Source: Sphingomonas metalli (lineage in GTDB: Bacteria > Pseudomonadota > Alphaproteobacteria > Sphingomonadales > Sphingomonadaceae). Taken from it: a stretch of DNA of 64,000 nucleotides. The stretch spans positions 372,001 to 436,000 of the forward strand of contig NZ_BMIH01000003.1 of assembly GCF_014641735.1 (NCBI RefSeq), written 5' to 3'. Shown piece by piece: positions 9,774 to 18,829 of the stretch. Position 1 is the stretch's first letter, and each line of letters opens with the position of its first letter. Made by a program: the position numbers and the translations under genes. The notes below the pieces were generated by a model. It was not told the DNA's origin. It searched no databases and saw only the letters and a list, made by a program, of their open reading frames with translations.

Positions 9774-11204
9774 ATGCCGCGCCTTGCTGCCATCCTGCCG
9801 TCATGTCTGCTGATCGTCGCGGGTCCCGCTTTCGCCCATACCGCCGCCCCGGTGCCGTCGCGCCGCACCGCGCCGCCGGCGGTCACGGTCGACCCGAAAG
9901 TCGCCGCGCTCCAGACCAGGGCGCTGGCCGACGACACGGCGTGGGACATCACCGAGGGGCTTACGACCGAGATCGGCCCGCGCGCGACGGGCGGCTCGGC
10001 CCGGCAGGCGGCCGCCCGCGACTGGTCGGTGGCGAAGCTCAAGGCGCTCGGCTTCCGCAACGTGCATATCGAGACCTATACCCTGCCCAATGTCTGGGAA
10101 CGCGGGGTCGAGACGGCGGAGGTCGTCGCGCCCTTTCCGCAGCCGCTGCGTCTGGCGGCGCTCGGCAATTCCGGCGCGACCCCGGCCGGCGGGCTGACCG
10201 CGCCGGTCGTGTTCTTCCCGACGCTGAACGACCTGATCCAGGTGCCGGACGGCAGCCTGGCGGGGAAGATCGCCTTCGTGTCCAATGCGATGGCGCCGAC
10301 CCAGGACGGCTCCAGCTATGGCAGCCAGGGCCCAGCCCGCTTCGTCGGACCCAACATCGCGGCCAGGAAGGGCGCGGCGGCGATCGTGATCCGCTCGATC
10401 GGAACGGATCACGGGCGCGGGCCGCATACCGGCACGACCAATTTCGATCCGGGCGTCGCGCCGATTCCGGCCGCAGCCCTGTCCGTGTCTGACGCCGCCA
10501 ATCTCGAGCGCATGATCCGTCGCGGCAGGCCGGTGACGCTCAGGCTCACGCTCACGCCCCGCTTCGTCGGACCGCGCCAGTCGGGCAACGTCGTCGCCGA
10601 CGTGCCGGGCAGCGATCCGGCCGCCGGGATCGTGCTGATCGGCGGGCACCTCGACAGCTGGGAGCTGGGCACCGGCGCGATCGACGACGCCGCGGGCCTC
10701 GGCATCACCGCCGCCGCGGCCAGGCTGGTGATGGAGACGGGCCGCCCGCGGCGCACGATCCGCGTCGTCTTCTTCGGCGACGAGGAGATCGGCGGCTTCG
10801 GCGGCGAGGCCTATGCGAAGGCGCATGCGAACGAGCGCCATGCGATCGCGACCGAGAGCGATTTCGGCGCGGACCGGGTCTGGCGGGTCGAGACCAACTT
10901 CACCGGCACCGGCGCGCCGATCGCCGATCGCCTGGCAGCCGCGCTGGCCCCGCTCGGCATCGTGCGCGGCACGCAGCCGGCGGGCGGCGGGACCGATGTG
11001 GAGGCGGTTCTCGCGACCGGCGTCGCCGGGCTGGAGCTGAACCAGTCGGGGCTGCGCTATTTCGATCTGCACCATACGCCCGAGGACACGCTGGAGCAGA
11101 TCGATCCCGCCCAGCTGCGCCAGAACGTCGCGGCCTGGGCGACGATGCTCCAGATCGTCGGCAACGCGCCCGAAACGATCGAGGCCGTGCCGCCCCGGCG
11201 CTGA
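9774..11204 (+). CDS. Exported M28 family zinc peptidase
   Basis: A 476-residue secreted aminopeptidase-like enzyme with a signal peptide (cleavage near residue 21, FAHT). A PA-type insert precedes the M28 catalytic domain. Two-zinc ligands are visible: His292 and Asp294 in HLDSWE, Asp304 in DDAAG, Glu337 and Glu338 in DEEIGG, Asp363 in ESDFG, and His434 in HHTPED. It is probably a periplasmic di- or oligopeptidase or carboxypeptidase. ATG 9774 has an AGGGGA ribosome-binding site. It is divergent from ettA with a 157-bp intergenic region. It adds to a local set of exported peptidases. Confidence 0.9.
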   Translation: MPRLAAILPSCLLIVAGPAFAHTAAPVPSRRTAPPAVTVDPKVAALQTRALADDTAWDITEGLTTEIGPRATGGSARQAAARDWSVAKLKALGFRNVHIETYTLPNVWERGVETAEVVAPFPQPLRLAALGNSGATPAGGLTAPVVFFPTLNDLIQVPDGSLAGKIAFVSNAMAPTQDGSSYGSQGPARFVGPNIAARKGAAAIVIRSIGTDHGRGPHTGTTNFDPGVAPIPAAALSVSDAANLERMIRRGRPVTLRLTLTPRFVGPRQSGNVVADVPGSDPAAGIVLIGGHLDSWELGTGAIDDAAGLGITAAAARLVMETGRPRRTIRVVFFGDEEIGGFGGEAYAKAHANERHAIATESDFGADRVWRVETNFTGTGAPIADRLAAALAPLGIVRGTQPAGGGTDVEAVLATGVAGLELNQSGLRYFDLHHTPEDTLEQIDPAQLRQNVAAWATMLQIVGNAPETIEAVPPRR

Positions 11205-11262
11205 TTTGCGACGAGCTGTGGCCGCCCCCCGGAACCGGCCATGGTTTCGCCCAATTTGCCGA

Positions 11263-11290
11263 TTGACCTACTGATCCGGTGGAGTATGCA
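11263..11290 (+). promoter_or_regulatory. Putative sigma-70 promoter of the small lipoprotein gene
   Basis: TTGACC (11263-11268) and TATGCA (11285-11290) are separated by 16 bp and lie about 60 bp before the lipoprotein start, in a 145-bp gap after the M28 gene. The -35 is one base from consensus. Read by eye only. Confidence 0.4.
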
Positions 11291-11349
11291 CGCAGCTTCG
11301 CGTTGGCGCTCGGCCCCGCGAACGAATTGCTATGCTTGGGAGCATCCTG

Positions 11350-11616
11350 ATGAAGAAGATCCTGCTCGTCGCTGCCGCTGCCGGCCTGATGTCGGTCGCC
11401 GCCTGCTCGAAGTCGCCGGAGGCCGCTGCGGTCGAGAACAACGCCGACGCGCTGGCGGACAACCTGGAGGCGCAGGCCGACAACCTCGAGGATCTGGCCG
11501 ACAACACCTCGAACAGCGCCGGCGCCGCCGCGCTCGAGAACGCCTCGGACAACCTCGAGGACGCCGCGTCGAACGTCCGCGAGGCCGGCGAAGAGAAGGC
11601 TGACAACCTGCAGTAA
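11350..11616 (+). CDS. Small Ala/Asn/Asp-rich lipoprotein
   Basis: An 88-residue predicted lipoprotein. The signal ends in a lipobox SVAAC with the lipid-bearing Cys at residue 19, and MKKILLVAAAAGLM is a typical leader. The mature part is a low-complexity helix built from repeats of the form ADNLE (ADALADNLEAQADNLEDLADN...), very acidic and likely to form a coiled coil, broadly like Lpp-type spacers but without a C-terminal lysine. The ATG at 11350 is preferred over an in-frame ATG at 11332 because it starts the clean signal. A promoter and a strong terminator bracket it as a single-gene unit. The role is unknown, probably envelope structure. Confidence 0.8.
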   Translation: MKKILLVAAAAGLMSVAACSKSPEAAAVENNADALADNLEAQADNLEDLADNTSNSAGAAALENASDNLEDAASNVREAGEEKADNLQ

Positions 11617-11651
11617 TCTGCGGGCGGGCCGTCGGGCCCGACCAGTCGGAC

Positions 11652-11686
11652 AAGGGGCGTTCCCGCGGGAGCGCCCCTTTTCTTTT
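11652..11686 (+). terminator. Rho-independent terminator after the small lipoprotein
   Basis: An AAGGGGCG stem pairs with CGCCCCTT around a GC-rich inner hairpin, followed by the run TTTTCTTTT. It lies 36 bp after the lipoprotein stop and before the tRNA pair. It is the clearest intrinsic terminator in the window. Confidence 0.85.
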
Positions 11687-11759
11687 GCGCGCCACGCCAG
11701 CCGCGGCGCCGCCGCTTCTTGCCTCGCCGCGCGCCGCGTCCTAGTCAGCCCTCCGGCGT

Positions 11760-11835
11760 GGGCCTGTAGCTCAATGGTTAGAGCTGGCCGCTCATAACGG
11801 CTAGGTTGCGGGTTCGAGTCCTGCCGGGCCCACCA
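11760..11835 (+). tRNA. tRNA-Ile2(CAU), lysidine-dependent
   Basis: A 76-nt cloverleaf with encoded CCA. The anticodon is CAT in the loop CTCATAA. The acceptor stem GGGCCTG/CGGGCCC includes C4-G69 and C5-G68, pairs known as positive determinants for TilS, and the sequence resembles bacterial ileX-type genes more than initiator or elongator tRNA-Met. I therefore call it Ile2, which reads AUA after C34 is converted to lysidine. It may be labelled tRNA-Met by simple anticodon rules. A weak TTGCCT-N17-TAGTCA promoter lies just upstream. Confidence 0.8.
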
Positions 11836-11913
11836 CGCCTGACCGCCGGCGGATCGGCCATGCGGAAGCGACTTGCACGATCCGCGTCCCAGCGCCTAAG
11901 GCACGTCGCGCGT

Positions 11914-11991
<78 letters not shown>

Positions 11992-12105
11992 CCGCCGGCG
12001 ATCGCCGCGCGCTTCTCACCATATTGCAAGCATCGGAGATTGGCGTAGGTTTCGCCGGCCGCGATGACGCATCCGGGGGCGGGTGCGGCGGCGTCAGGGG
12101 GGATC

Positions 12106-14238
12106 ATGCGGTGGACGGCCGTGACTGTGTCGCTCGTTCTGGCCGCGCCGGTGGCGGCGCAGCAGCAACAGCCCTCGGGTCCCCCGCCTCGACTTGCCGC
12201 CCAGCCGGTCACCGACGATTATTTCGGTCAGACGGTCGAGGACCGGTTCCGTTTCGTCGAGAAGATGGAACCTGCGACGCTGGCTTGGATGCGCGCGCAG
12301 GCGGACTACACGCGCCGCAAACTCGATTCGATCGCGCCGCGCGCGGCGCTGCTGGAGCGCATGGGCTTGTTCGGGGGCGAGTTCGGCTTTGCCTATTATC
12401 CCGAATATGCCGGCGACCGGCTGTTCTTCCTCGAACGGGCGCCGGGCGGCGAGCAGAACTCGCTGGTCGTGCAGGAGGCGAGCGGCCGGCGGCGCACGCT
12501 CGTCGACGTGCCTGCACTGATCAAGGCGCGCGGCTATCCGGTCGCGATCGACGGGTTCGAGCCGAGCCGCGACGGGCGCTTCGTGGCGCTGCGTCTGTCG
12601 GAGAAGGGCAGCGAGAATTCGCTGCTGACGGTCGTGTCCGTCGAGGACGGGCGAACGATCGCAGGGCCGGTCAGGCTGGGTCCGTTCACCAGCACGTCCT
12701 GGGACGAGGACGGCAAGAGCCTGTTCTTCACCCGGCTTCCCGACCTCGATGCGGCCGATCTGGCGCTGCGCTACAATAATCTGGAAATCGTCCATTGGCG
12801 GTTCGGCAGCGATCCGGTGGTGGTCGCCGGCGCGAAGGCGGGGCTGGGCCCCAATCGGGATCCGGCGATGGTGCCGGGCATCTTCACGCCCCGAAACACC
12901 GGGCGGGCGATCATGATGCTGTCCGACGGAGTCACGCCCGAGCTGGAGGCGTGGGAGGCGCCGATCCAAGATGCCGCGAGCGGCCGGGCGCGCTGGCGCA
13001 AGATCGTCGAGCGCAACGACGCCGTTACCGGCATCTTCGCGGATCGGACGGGGCTCTACTTCCTGACGCACCGCGATGCACCCGGCTATAAGGTCACGCA
13101 AACGACATGGTCGGGAACGGCCGCGGGCGCGGCCCCGATCCTGCTGCCCGATACCGAGCTGTTCTATGACACCATGCGCGGCGGGCGCGACGCCATCTAC
13201 GTCGCCGGGCGCGAGCGCCTGAAGGGCGTGGTGTGGCGCATTCCCCGCGGCGGCAAGCCCGAACGGCTCGCCTTGCCCGAGCAGGGCAGCATCCAGACGC
13301 TGGAGGCGGAGAGCGACCGCGACGGCGCGATCGTGACGGTGGCAGGCTATGCAACGCCCTCCACCACCTATCGCTATGTGTCCGGCAAGGGTTTCGTGGA
13401 CCTGAAGCTGGAGAGGCGGCCGCCCTCGCTCGACCTCGCCCGCTATCAGGTCATAGAAGCCGATGCCGTCGCGCGCGACGGGATGAAGGTGCCGCTGATC
13501 ATCCTGACCAGCGCAGGCCCGCGGCGACCACGGCCCTTCGTGATCGAGGCCTATGGGTCCTATGGCATCAACACCCTGCCCCTCTTCTCGCCGCGTTACC
13601 TGCTCGGCGTCGATGCCGGCGTCGGTTATGCGAGCTGCAGCGTGCGTGGCGGCAGCGAGCTGGGCGATGCGTGGCGGCTGGGTGGCAAGGATGCGGCGAA
13701 ACCGAACACGTGGCGCGATGCGATCGCCTGTGCGGAGACGCTGATCGCCGAGGGCTATACGACGCCCCGGCAGCTGGCGATCTGGGGAACCTCCGCCGGC
13801 GGGATCACCGCGGGGCGGGCTGCGACGGAGCGGCCGGACCTGTTCGCCTCGGTCATCAGCGCGGTGGGCTTGTCCAACCCCCTGCGCTTCGAGACCACGG
13901 CCGCAGGCGCGGCCAACGCCAAGGAGTTCGGCAGCACCAAGGATCCGGCGGGGTTCCGCAACCTGCTGGCGATGGACAGCTATCATGCGATCCGCGACGG
14001 GGTGAAGCTGCCGCCCTTCCTCGTCACCGGCGGAATGCAGGACCCGCGCGTCGTGCCCTGGCAACCCGCCAAGCTGGTCGCCCGTCTGCAGGAGGCCGGC
14101 GATACGGCCTTCCTGCGGCTGGAGGAAGAGGCGGGCCATGGTCTCGGCAGCACCCGCTCCGCCCGGGACGCGGAACATGCCGACATCTATAGCTTCATCC
14201 TGTGGCAGGCGGGCGATCCGAAGTGGCAACCGCGATGA
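12106..14238 (+). CDS. Exported prolyl oligopeptidase family (S9A) serine peptidase
   Basis: A 710-residue secreted peptidase: signal peptide (MRWTAVTVSLVLAAPVAAQ), N-terminal beta-propeller starting near TDDYFGQTVEDRFRFVE, then the alpha/beta-hydrolase domain. The catalytic triad is Ser563 in WGTSAGG, Asp646 in MQDPRVVP and His678 in EAGHGLGS. Prolyl oligopeptidases cleave proline-containing peptides shorter than about 30 residues. The ATG at 12106 is chosen because it starts the signal and follows AGGGGGGAT; an in-frame ATG 14 codons earlier would mask the signal. It converges with the DUF885 gene, leaving 13 bp between stops. Confidence 0.92.
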   Translation: MRWTAVTVSLVLAAPVAAQQQQPSGPPPRLAAQPVTDDYFGQTVEDRFRFVEKMEPATLAWMRAQADYTRRKLDSIAPRAALLERMGLFGGEFGFAYYPEYAGDRLFFLERAPGGEQNSLVVQEASGRRRTLVDVPALIKARGYPVAIDGFEPSRDGRFVALRLSEKGSENSLLTVVSVEDGRTIAGPVRLGPFTSTSWDEDGKSLFFTRLPDLDAADLALRYNNLEIVHWRFGSDPVVVAGAKAGLGPNRDPAMVPGIFTPRNTGRAIMMLSDGVTPELEAWEAPIQDAASGRARWRKIVERNDAVTGIFADRTGLYFLTHRDAPGYKVTQTTWSGTAAGAAPILLPDTELFYDTMRGGRDAIYVAGRERLKGVVWRIPRGGKPERLALPEQGSIQTLEAESDRDGAIVTVAGYATPSTTYRYVSGKGFVDLKLERRPPSLDLARYQVIEADAVARDGMKVPLIILTSAGPRRPRPFVIEAYGSYGINTLPLFSPRYLLGVDAGVGYASCSVRGGSELGDAWRLGGKDAAKPNTWRDAIACAETLIAEGYTTPRQLAIWGTSAGGITAGRAATERPDLFASVISAVGLSNPLRFETTAAGAANAKEFGSTKDPAGFRNLLAMDSYHAIRDGVKLPPFLVTGGMQDPRVVPWQPAKLVARLQEAGDTAFLRLEEEAGHGLGSTRSARDAEHADIYSFILWQAGDPKWQPR

Positions 14239-14251
14239 CCGCCCTCCCCGC

Positions 14252-16075
14252 TCAGGCGCCCGCGATATAGCGGTCGACCACGGACTCCAGCAGGGTGAGC
14301 GGCACGTTGCCGGTCTTGACGACGACATCGTCGAACGCGCGCAGGTCGTAGCGGCTGCCGAGCGCGCCTTGCGCCTTGGTGCGCAGGCGATTGATCTCGT
14401 TATGGCCCACCTTGTAGCCGCAGGCCTGCCCCGGCATCGCGCAATAGCGCTGGAGCTCGGAGGTGAGCTGGGCGCTGGTCATCCCCGTCCCTTCCTGGAA
14501 CCAGCGCAGCGCCTGGTCGAAGGTCCAGCGCTTGGCATGGATGCCGGTGTCGACGACGAGCCGGCAGGCGCGGAAGTTCATCGACTGGAGGAAGCCGATC
14601 TGGCCGAGCGGATCGCCTTCGTAGGCGCCCAGTTCGCTGCCAAGCTGCTCGGCATAGAGCGCCCAGCCTTCCGAATAGGCGTTGAAGGCGAGGAGTGAGC
14701 GGATCAGCGGCAGGCGGAAGCTGTATTCGCCCTGCCAGACATGGCCCGGTATGCCCTCATGATAGGTCAGCGTCGGCAGCGAATAGCGCGGCCAGATGCC
14801 GGTATCCTTGAGGTTGATATAGTAGATGCCGGGCTGGGAGCCGTCCATCGAGCCGGGGCCGGCATAGCCGTTCGGCGCGCCGTTCTGGATCGCGGGGGGC
14901 ACCCGCTTCACGATCAGCTTGCCGGGCACCAGCGTGTTGAACGCGCGGGGCAGACGCTGGCGCATGTCGGCGACGCGTCCCTCGACATAGGCGAGCAGCT
15001 TCGCGCGGCCGGCATCGTCATTGGCGAAGAGCAGGTCGGGACGCTTGCCGAGCGCCGCGAGCCGCGCGCCGACCGAGCCCTGGGTCAGCCCCTGCCCCTT
15101 GAGCAGCGCGTCGATCTGGGCATTGAGCGCGCGGTTCTGCTCCACGCCGATGGCGTGCAGATCGTCGGGCGAGCGGGTGGTGGTGGTGGCGACCTGCGTC
15201 AGCCAGCGATACCAGCCTTCCCCGCCCGGGCGCGCCCATATGCCGGGCACGTCGCTGGCGCGCGGGCGGAGCGCGGCGAACTGCGCGGCTTGCCGGCCCA
15301 ATGCGGGCACCACCTTCTCGGTCGCAAGAGCGGTCGCGCGGGCGGCGTAGCTGGCGGGTAGGCCGGCCGCGGCGCACTTCTCGCGGAAGCTGGCGATCAT
15401 GCCCCAGTCCGCGACGGGCGTGGTGCGGATGCCCTCGATCTGGCCGCGGGTGATGTCGATGAGGAACCCCGGCAGGATGGCGCCCTTTGCCGCGTCCGCC
15501 GCGATCCGCTGCGTCTCCTGATCGAGGCCGGTCGCATAGGCCTCGATCCGCGAGAGATAGGCGTCGGCGTCCGCCGCATTCTTCACCGCGTGGCGGTTTT
15601 CCAGCAGGTCGGGCAGATCCGAATAGGCGCCGCCCAGCTGAGAGACGAGATAGGGCGTGTTGCGGAAGCCGGTGTTGAACACCGACACGTCGCCGACCGG
15701 CATCGCGCTCCAGCCCGCGACGGCGAGCTCGTGCGCCGCCTGCGTCACGTCGAGGTCGAGCGCGGTGGCGGGGCTGAGCGCCTTGCGGTCGATCGCCCTG
15801 AGTTCGGCGAGCCGGGTGCGGGCGCGGGCCGCGCGGGCCGCCTCTGCCGCGGCGCTGCGATCGGTGAAACGGCCGTGCAGCGCGGCGCGGGCGCCGGTAT
15901 CGATGCCGAGGCTCAAGGCGTTTTCGGGGTGATCGGCCAGGAGCTGCTCGGCGACCGTATCGAGCTTGGCGCGGACCGAAGCGTCCCCGGGCGCACCGCC
16001 GGTCTGCGCGGGCAGGACGGCCGACATCCCCAGCGCGCCCGCGCCGGCCAGAAGTTCGCGACGGGTGGTGAGCAT
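14252..16075 (-). CDS. DUF885 family exported metallopeptidase-like protein
   Basis: A 607-residue DUF885 protein, a family distantly related to M32-type carboxypeptidases. The putative metal site is HEGIPGH (His439, Glu440, His445), an HExxxxH form usual in DUF885, followed by SEGWALYAEQLG. The N-terminus MLTTRRELLAGAGALGMSAV has a twin-arginine pair before a hydrophobic stretch, so Tat export is plausible. The start is placed at ATG 16075; a longer frame to 16141 would add 22 residues before this signal. It lies tail to tail with the prolyl oligopeptidase. Substrate is unknown; a peptidase role is inferred from family and context. Confidence 0.87.
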   Translation of the reverse strand: MLTTRRELLAGAGALGMSAVLPAQTGGAPGDASVRAKLDTVAEQLLADHPENALSLGIDTGARAALHGRFTDRSAAAEAARAARARTRLAELRAIDRKALSPATALDLDVTQAAHELAVAGWSAMPVGDVSVFNTGFRNTPYLVSQLGGAYSDLPDLLENRHAVKNAADADAYLSRIEAYATGLDQETQRIAADAAKGAILPGFLIDITRGQIEGIRTTPVADWGMIASFREKCAAAGLPASYAARATALATEKVVPALGRQAAQFAALRPRASDVPGIWARPGGEGWYRWLTQVATTTTRSPDDLHAIGVEQNRALNAQIDALLKGQGLTQGSVGARLAALGKRPDLLFANDDAGRAKLLAYVEGRVADMRQRLPRAFNTLVPGKLIVKRVPPAIQNGAPNGYAGPGSMDGSQPGIYYINLKDTGIWPRYSLPTLTYHEGIPGHVWQGEYSFRLPLIRSLLAFNAYSEGWALYAEQLGSELGAYEGDPLGQIGFLQSMNFRACRLVVDTGIHAKRWTFDQALRWFQEGTGMTSAQLTSELQRYCAMPGQACGYKVGHNEINRLRTKAQGALGSRYDLRAFDDVVVKTGNVPLTLLESVVDRYIAGA

Positions 16076-16184
16076 GGGCGGCCGGCCTTTCGATGAAATT
16101 ATGCTAACGACCCGTCTGTCATCGCCCGCGCGGCGACGCAATGCGTTGCGGCCGAGCTTGTGGCGGGAAGGGCCGCCTCACGCT

Positions 16185-16385
16185 CCCGCCACCCCAGCGG
16201 AGGCGGGATCTAGAAAGCCCGAAGCCCGCCCCTCCGCCGTCATCCCCGCGGAGGCGGGGCCTCTGCGAAAGCCCGGGCGCTCAACATCTCGCGTCCACCC
16301 CGGCGAAGGCCGGGGTCCAGCTGGGTGAAGCTTTGCAATGACTTACTGCCGTCCCCCAACTGGGCCCCGGCCTTCGCCGGGGTGG
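16185..16385. repeat. Second copy of dispersed hairpin repeat, in the 379-bp gap before lepA
   Basis: The gene-free stretch 16076-16454 holds a chain of GC hairpins: CCCGCC...GGCGGG at 16185-16206, CCCCGCGGAGGCGGGG at 16244-16259, and a 94-bp core at 16292-16385 that aligns end to end with 7328-7421. The 43-bp right end (16343-16385) differs from 7379-7421 at one base. There is no credible reading frame. The rest, 16386-16454, shows nothing clear. Confidence 0.8.
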
Positions 16386-16454
16386 CAGGTAGGATTATGG
16401 GAGAGGTTTGGCCTCAGTTCTGGTCGTGATGAGGACGCAAGACCTTCGCCGCAA

Positions 16455-18266
16455 TCACCCCTCGTCGCCCATGCGCAGCGCGGCGATGAAGGCTTCCTGC
16501 GGGATGCTGACGCTGCCGTATTCACGCATCTTCGCCTTGCCCTTCTTCTGTTTCTCCAGCAGCTTGCGCTTGCGGGTCGCGTCGCCGCCATAGCATTTGG
16601 CGGTCACGTCCTTGCGCATCGCGCTGATCGTCTCGCGTGCGATCACCTTGCCGCCGATCGCCGCCTGGATTGGGATCTTGAACAGGTGCCTCGGGATCAG
16701 CTCCTTGAGCCGCTCGCACATGCCGCGGCCGCGCACCTCGGCAGTGCCGCGATGCACGATCATGCTGAGCGCATCGACCGGCTCCTCGTTGACGAGGATG
16801 CTCATCTTGACGAGGTCGCCCTCGCGATAGCCGATCTGGTGATAGTCGAAGCTGGCATAGCCCTTCGACAGCGATTTCAGCCGGTCGTAGAAGTCGAAGA
16901 CGACCTCGTTGAGCGGCAGTTCGTAGGTCGCCTGCGCGCGGCCGCCGACATAGGTCAGGTTCTTCTGGATGCCGCGCCGGTCCTGGCACAGCTTCAGGAT
17001 GGAGCCGAGATATTCGTCGGGGACGTAGATCGTCGCCTCGATCCACGGCTCGCTGATGCTCTCGATCCTGTTGGGATCGGGCATGTCGGCGGGATTGTGG
17101 AGGTCGATCTGGCCGCCGCCATGGGTCAGCTGGATCTGGTACACCACCGAGGGTGCAGTGGTGATCAGGTCGAGGTCGTACTCGCGGGTCAGCCGCTCCT
17201 GAATGATCTCGAGGTGCAGCAGTCCGAGGAAGCCGCAGCGGAAGCCGAAGCCGAGCGCCGCGCTGGTCTCCATCTCGAAGCTGAACGACGCGTCGTTGAG
17301 CCGCAGCTTGGAGATGCTCTCGCGCAGCTTCTCGAAGTCGTTGGCATCGACCGGGAACAGGCCGCAGAAGACGACCGGCTGGACTTCCTTGAAGCCCGGC
17401 AGCGCCTCGGCGGCGGGCCGCTTGGCGTCGGTCAGCGTATCGCCGACGCGCGCCATCGCGACGTCCTTGATCTGCGCGGTGATGAAGCCGATCTCGCCGG
17501 GACCGAGGTCCGTCAGCTGCTCGATCTTCGGTCGGAAACAGCCCACGCGGTCGACCAGATGCTGGGTGCCCGCCTGCATGAAGGTGACGAGCTGCCCCTT
17601 CTTCAGCGTGCCGTCGATCACGCGGACGAGGATGACGACGCCCAGATACGGATCGTACCAGCTGTCGACCAGCATCGCCTTGAGCGGCGCGGTGGCGTCG
17701 CCCCTGGGCGCGGGGATCTTGCGGACCACCGCCTCGAGGATCTCGGCGATGCCGATGCCCGACTTGGCCGAGGCGAGCACTGCCTCCGACGCGTCGAGCC
17801 CGATCACGTCCTCGATCTCCGCCTTCACCTTTTCGGGTTCGGCGGCGGGCAGGTCGATCTTGTTGATCACGGGCACGATCTCGTGATCATGCTCGATCGA
17901 CTGATAGACATTGGCGAGCGTCTGCGCCTCGACGCCCTGTGCAGCGTCGACGACCAGCAGCGCGCCCTCGCAGGCGGCGAGGCTGCGGCTCACCTCATAG
18001 GCGAAGTCGACATGGCCCGGCGTGTCCATCAGGTTGAGCGTATAGGTCTCGCCGTCCGACGCCGTGTAGGCGAGGCGCACCGTCTGCGCCTTGATCGTGA
18101 TGCCGCGCTCCTTCTCGATCTCCATATTGTCGAGAACCTGCTCGCTCATCTCGCGGTCGGAGAGGCCGCCGGTGGCCTGGATCAGCCGGTCGGCGAGGGT
18201 CGACTTGCCATGGTCGATATGGGCGATGATCGAGAAATTGCGGATCTTGTCGAGCGGAGTGGCCAT
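16455..18266 (-). CDS. lepA: Elongation factor 4 (LepA) GTPase
   Basis: A 603-residue translational GTPase of the LepA/EF4 family, which acts on ribosomes in initiation or late 30S assembly and under stress. The G1 motif [14 protein letters not shown] is at about residues 16-29, the G2 region contains [11 protein letters not shown]3 is DTPGHVDF, and G4 NKIDLP is present. The LepA-specific C-terminal domain is complete, ending in the conserved [16 protein letters not shown] run (here [18 protein letters not shown]). ATG 18266 starts [20 protein letters not shown]. It stands alone, with a repeat-rich gap after its stop and tRNA-Pro divergent upstream. Confidence 0.98.
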   Translation of the reverse strand: MATPLDKIRNFSIIAHIDHGKSTLADRLIQATGGLSDREMSEQVLDNMEIEKERGITIKAQTVRLAYTASDGETYTLNLMDTPGHVDFAYEVSRSLAACEGALLVVDAAQGVEAQTLANVYQSIEHDHEIVPVINKIDLPAAEPEKVKAEIEDVIGLDASEAVLASAKSGIGIAEILEAVVRKIPAPRGDATAPLKAMLVDSWYDPYLGVVILVRVIDGTLKKGQLVTFMQAGTQHLVDRVGCFRPKIEQLTDLGPGEIGFITAQIKDVAMARVGDTLTDAKRPAAEALPGFKEVQPVVFCGLFPVDANDFEKLRESISKLRLNDASFSFEMETSAALGFGFRCGFLGLLHLEIIQERLTREYDLDLITTAPSVVYQIQLTHGGGQIDLHNPADMPDPNRIESISEPWIEATIYVPDEYLGSILKLCQDRRGIQKNLTYVGGRAQATYELPLNEVVFDFYDRLKSLSKGYASFDYHQIGYREGDLVKMSILVNEEPVDALSMIVHRGTAEVRGRGMCERLKELIPRHLFKIPIQAAIGGKVIARETISAMRKDVTAKCYGGDATRKRKLLEKQKKGKAKMREYGSVSIPQEAFIAALRMGDEG

Positions 18267-18336
18267 GATGAAGGCCGCCTAGCCCAGCGCCCGCGCCTTC
18301 GCCAGCCCCGCGGCGCACAAAGGGCGACAAGGGTGC

Positions 18337-18365
18337 TTGCGCGATCCGAAACCCGTGGCTATAGG
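18337..18365 (+). promoter_or_regulatory. Putative promoter of tRNA-Pro(CGG)
   Basis: TTGCGC (18337-18342) and TATAGG (18360-18365) are separated by exactly 17 bp and end 53 bp before the tRNA. It lies in the lepA/tRNA divergent gap. Read by eye. Confidence 0.5.
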
Positions 18366-18418
18366 CGCGCCTCCAAGCGTTCCGGTCGGCTCCCGAAAGC
18401 TGAACGACCGGGCTCCGT

Positions 18419-18495
18419 CGGGGAGTAGCTCAGCCTGGTAGAGCACTGTCTTCGGGAGGCAGGGGCCGGAGGTTCGAATCCTCTCTTCCCGACCA
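18419..18495 (+). tRNA. tRNA-Pro(CGG)
   Basis: A 77-nt cloverleaf with encoded CCA. The anticodon stem CTGTC/GGCAG encloses TTCGGGA, giving anticodon CGG. The acceptor CGGGGAG pairs with CTTCCCG with C1-G72; T arm GGAGG/CCTCT. Four T residues follow the CCA. It is the second tRNA-Pro isoacceptor in the window. Confidence 0.95.
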
Positions 18496-18632
18496 TTTTG
18501 CGCTTGGACCCTTCGTGATTACAGCCGCCTTCTCGTCACTCCGGCGCAACCTGGGGTCTCGTGCGGCTATGGCTCTGCGCAATCGAGGAAAGATCCCAGC
18601 CTTCGCACGACCTTTGCTAAAGGCCCTTCGTC

Positions 18633-18720
18633 ATGCCGAACATGTTCCGGCATCCACGGCACCGCAAACGCGCGACCCGTTTATCTCGCGGAACGGTGGA
18701 TCCCGGAACACGTCCGGGAT
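18633..18720. repeat. Short hairpin repeats in the 334-bp gap after tRNA-Pro
   Basis: The gene-free stretch 18496-18829 holds two hairpins: ATGCCGAACATGTTCCGGCAT at 18633-18653, almost perfectly palindromic, and ATCCCGGA-ACACG-TCCGGGAT at 18700-18720 with perfect 8-bp arms. The latter resembles the GGATCCCGGATCAAGTCCGGGATGACG type of unit dispersed in sphingomonad genomes. No coding frame is convincing in this stretch. Confidence 0.65.
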
Positions 18721-18829
18721 TACGAGGGGAAGAGGGCCGCGTCGCGGATTTCGCGAAGGTCTCGCATTCGCTGGATGACGCCTTTGGAGGGACGATCGCA
18801 GGGAGCAGACAAGTCCCCGCCCCGACCGC

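Noticed and set aside
18496..18829. Possible integration scar or mobile element next to tRNA-Pro
   Set aside because: tRNA ends are common attachment sites, but no integrase gene and no repeated tRNA 3-prime end is present; only short hairpins are seen.
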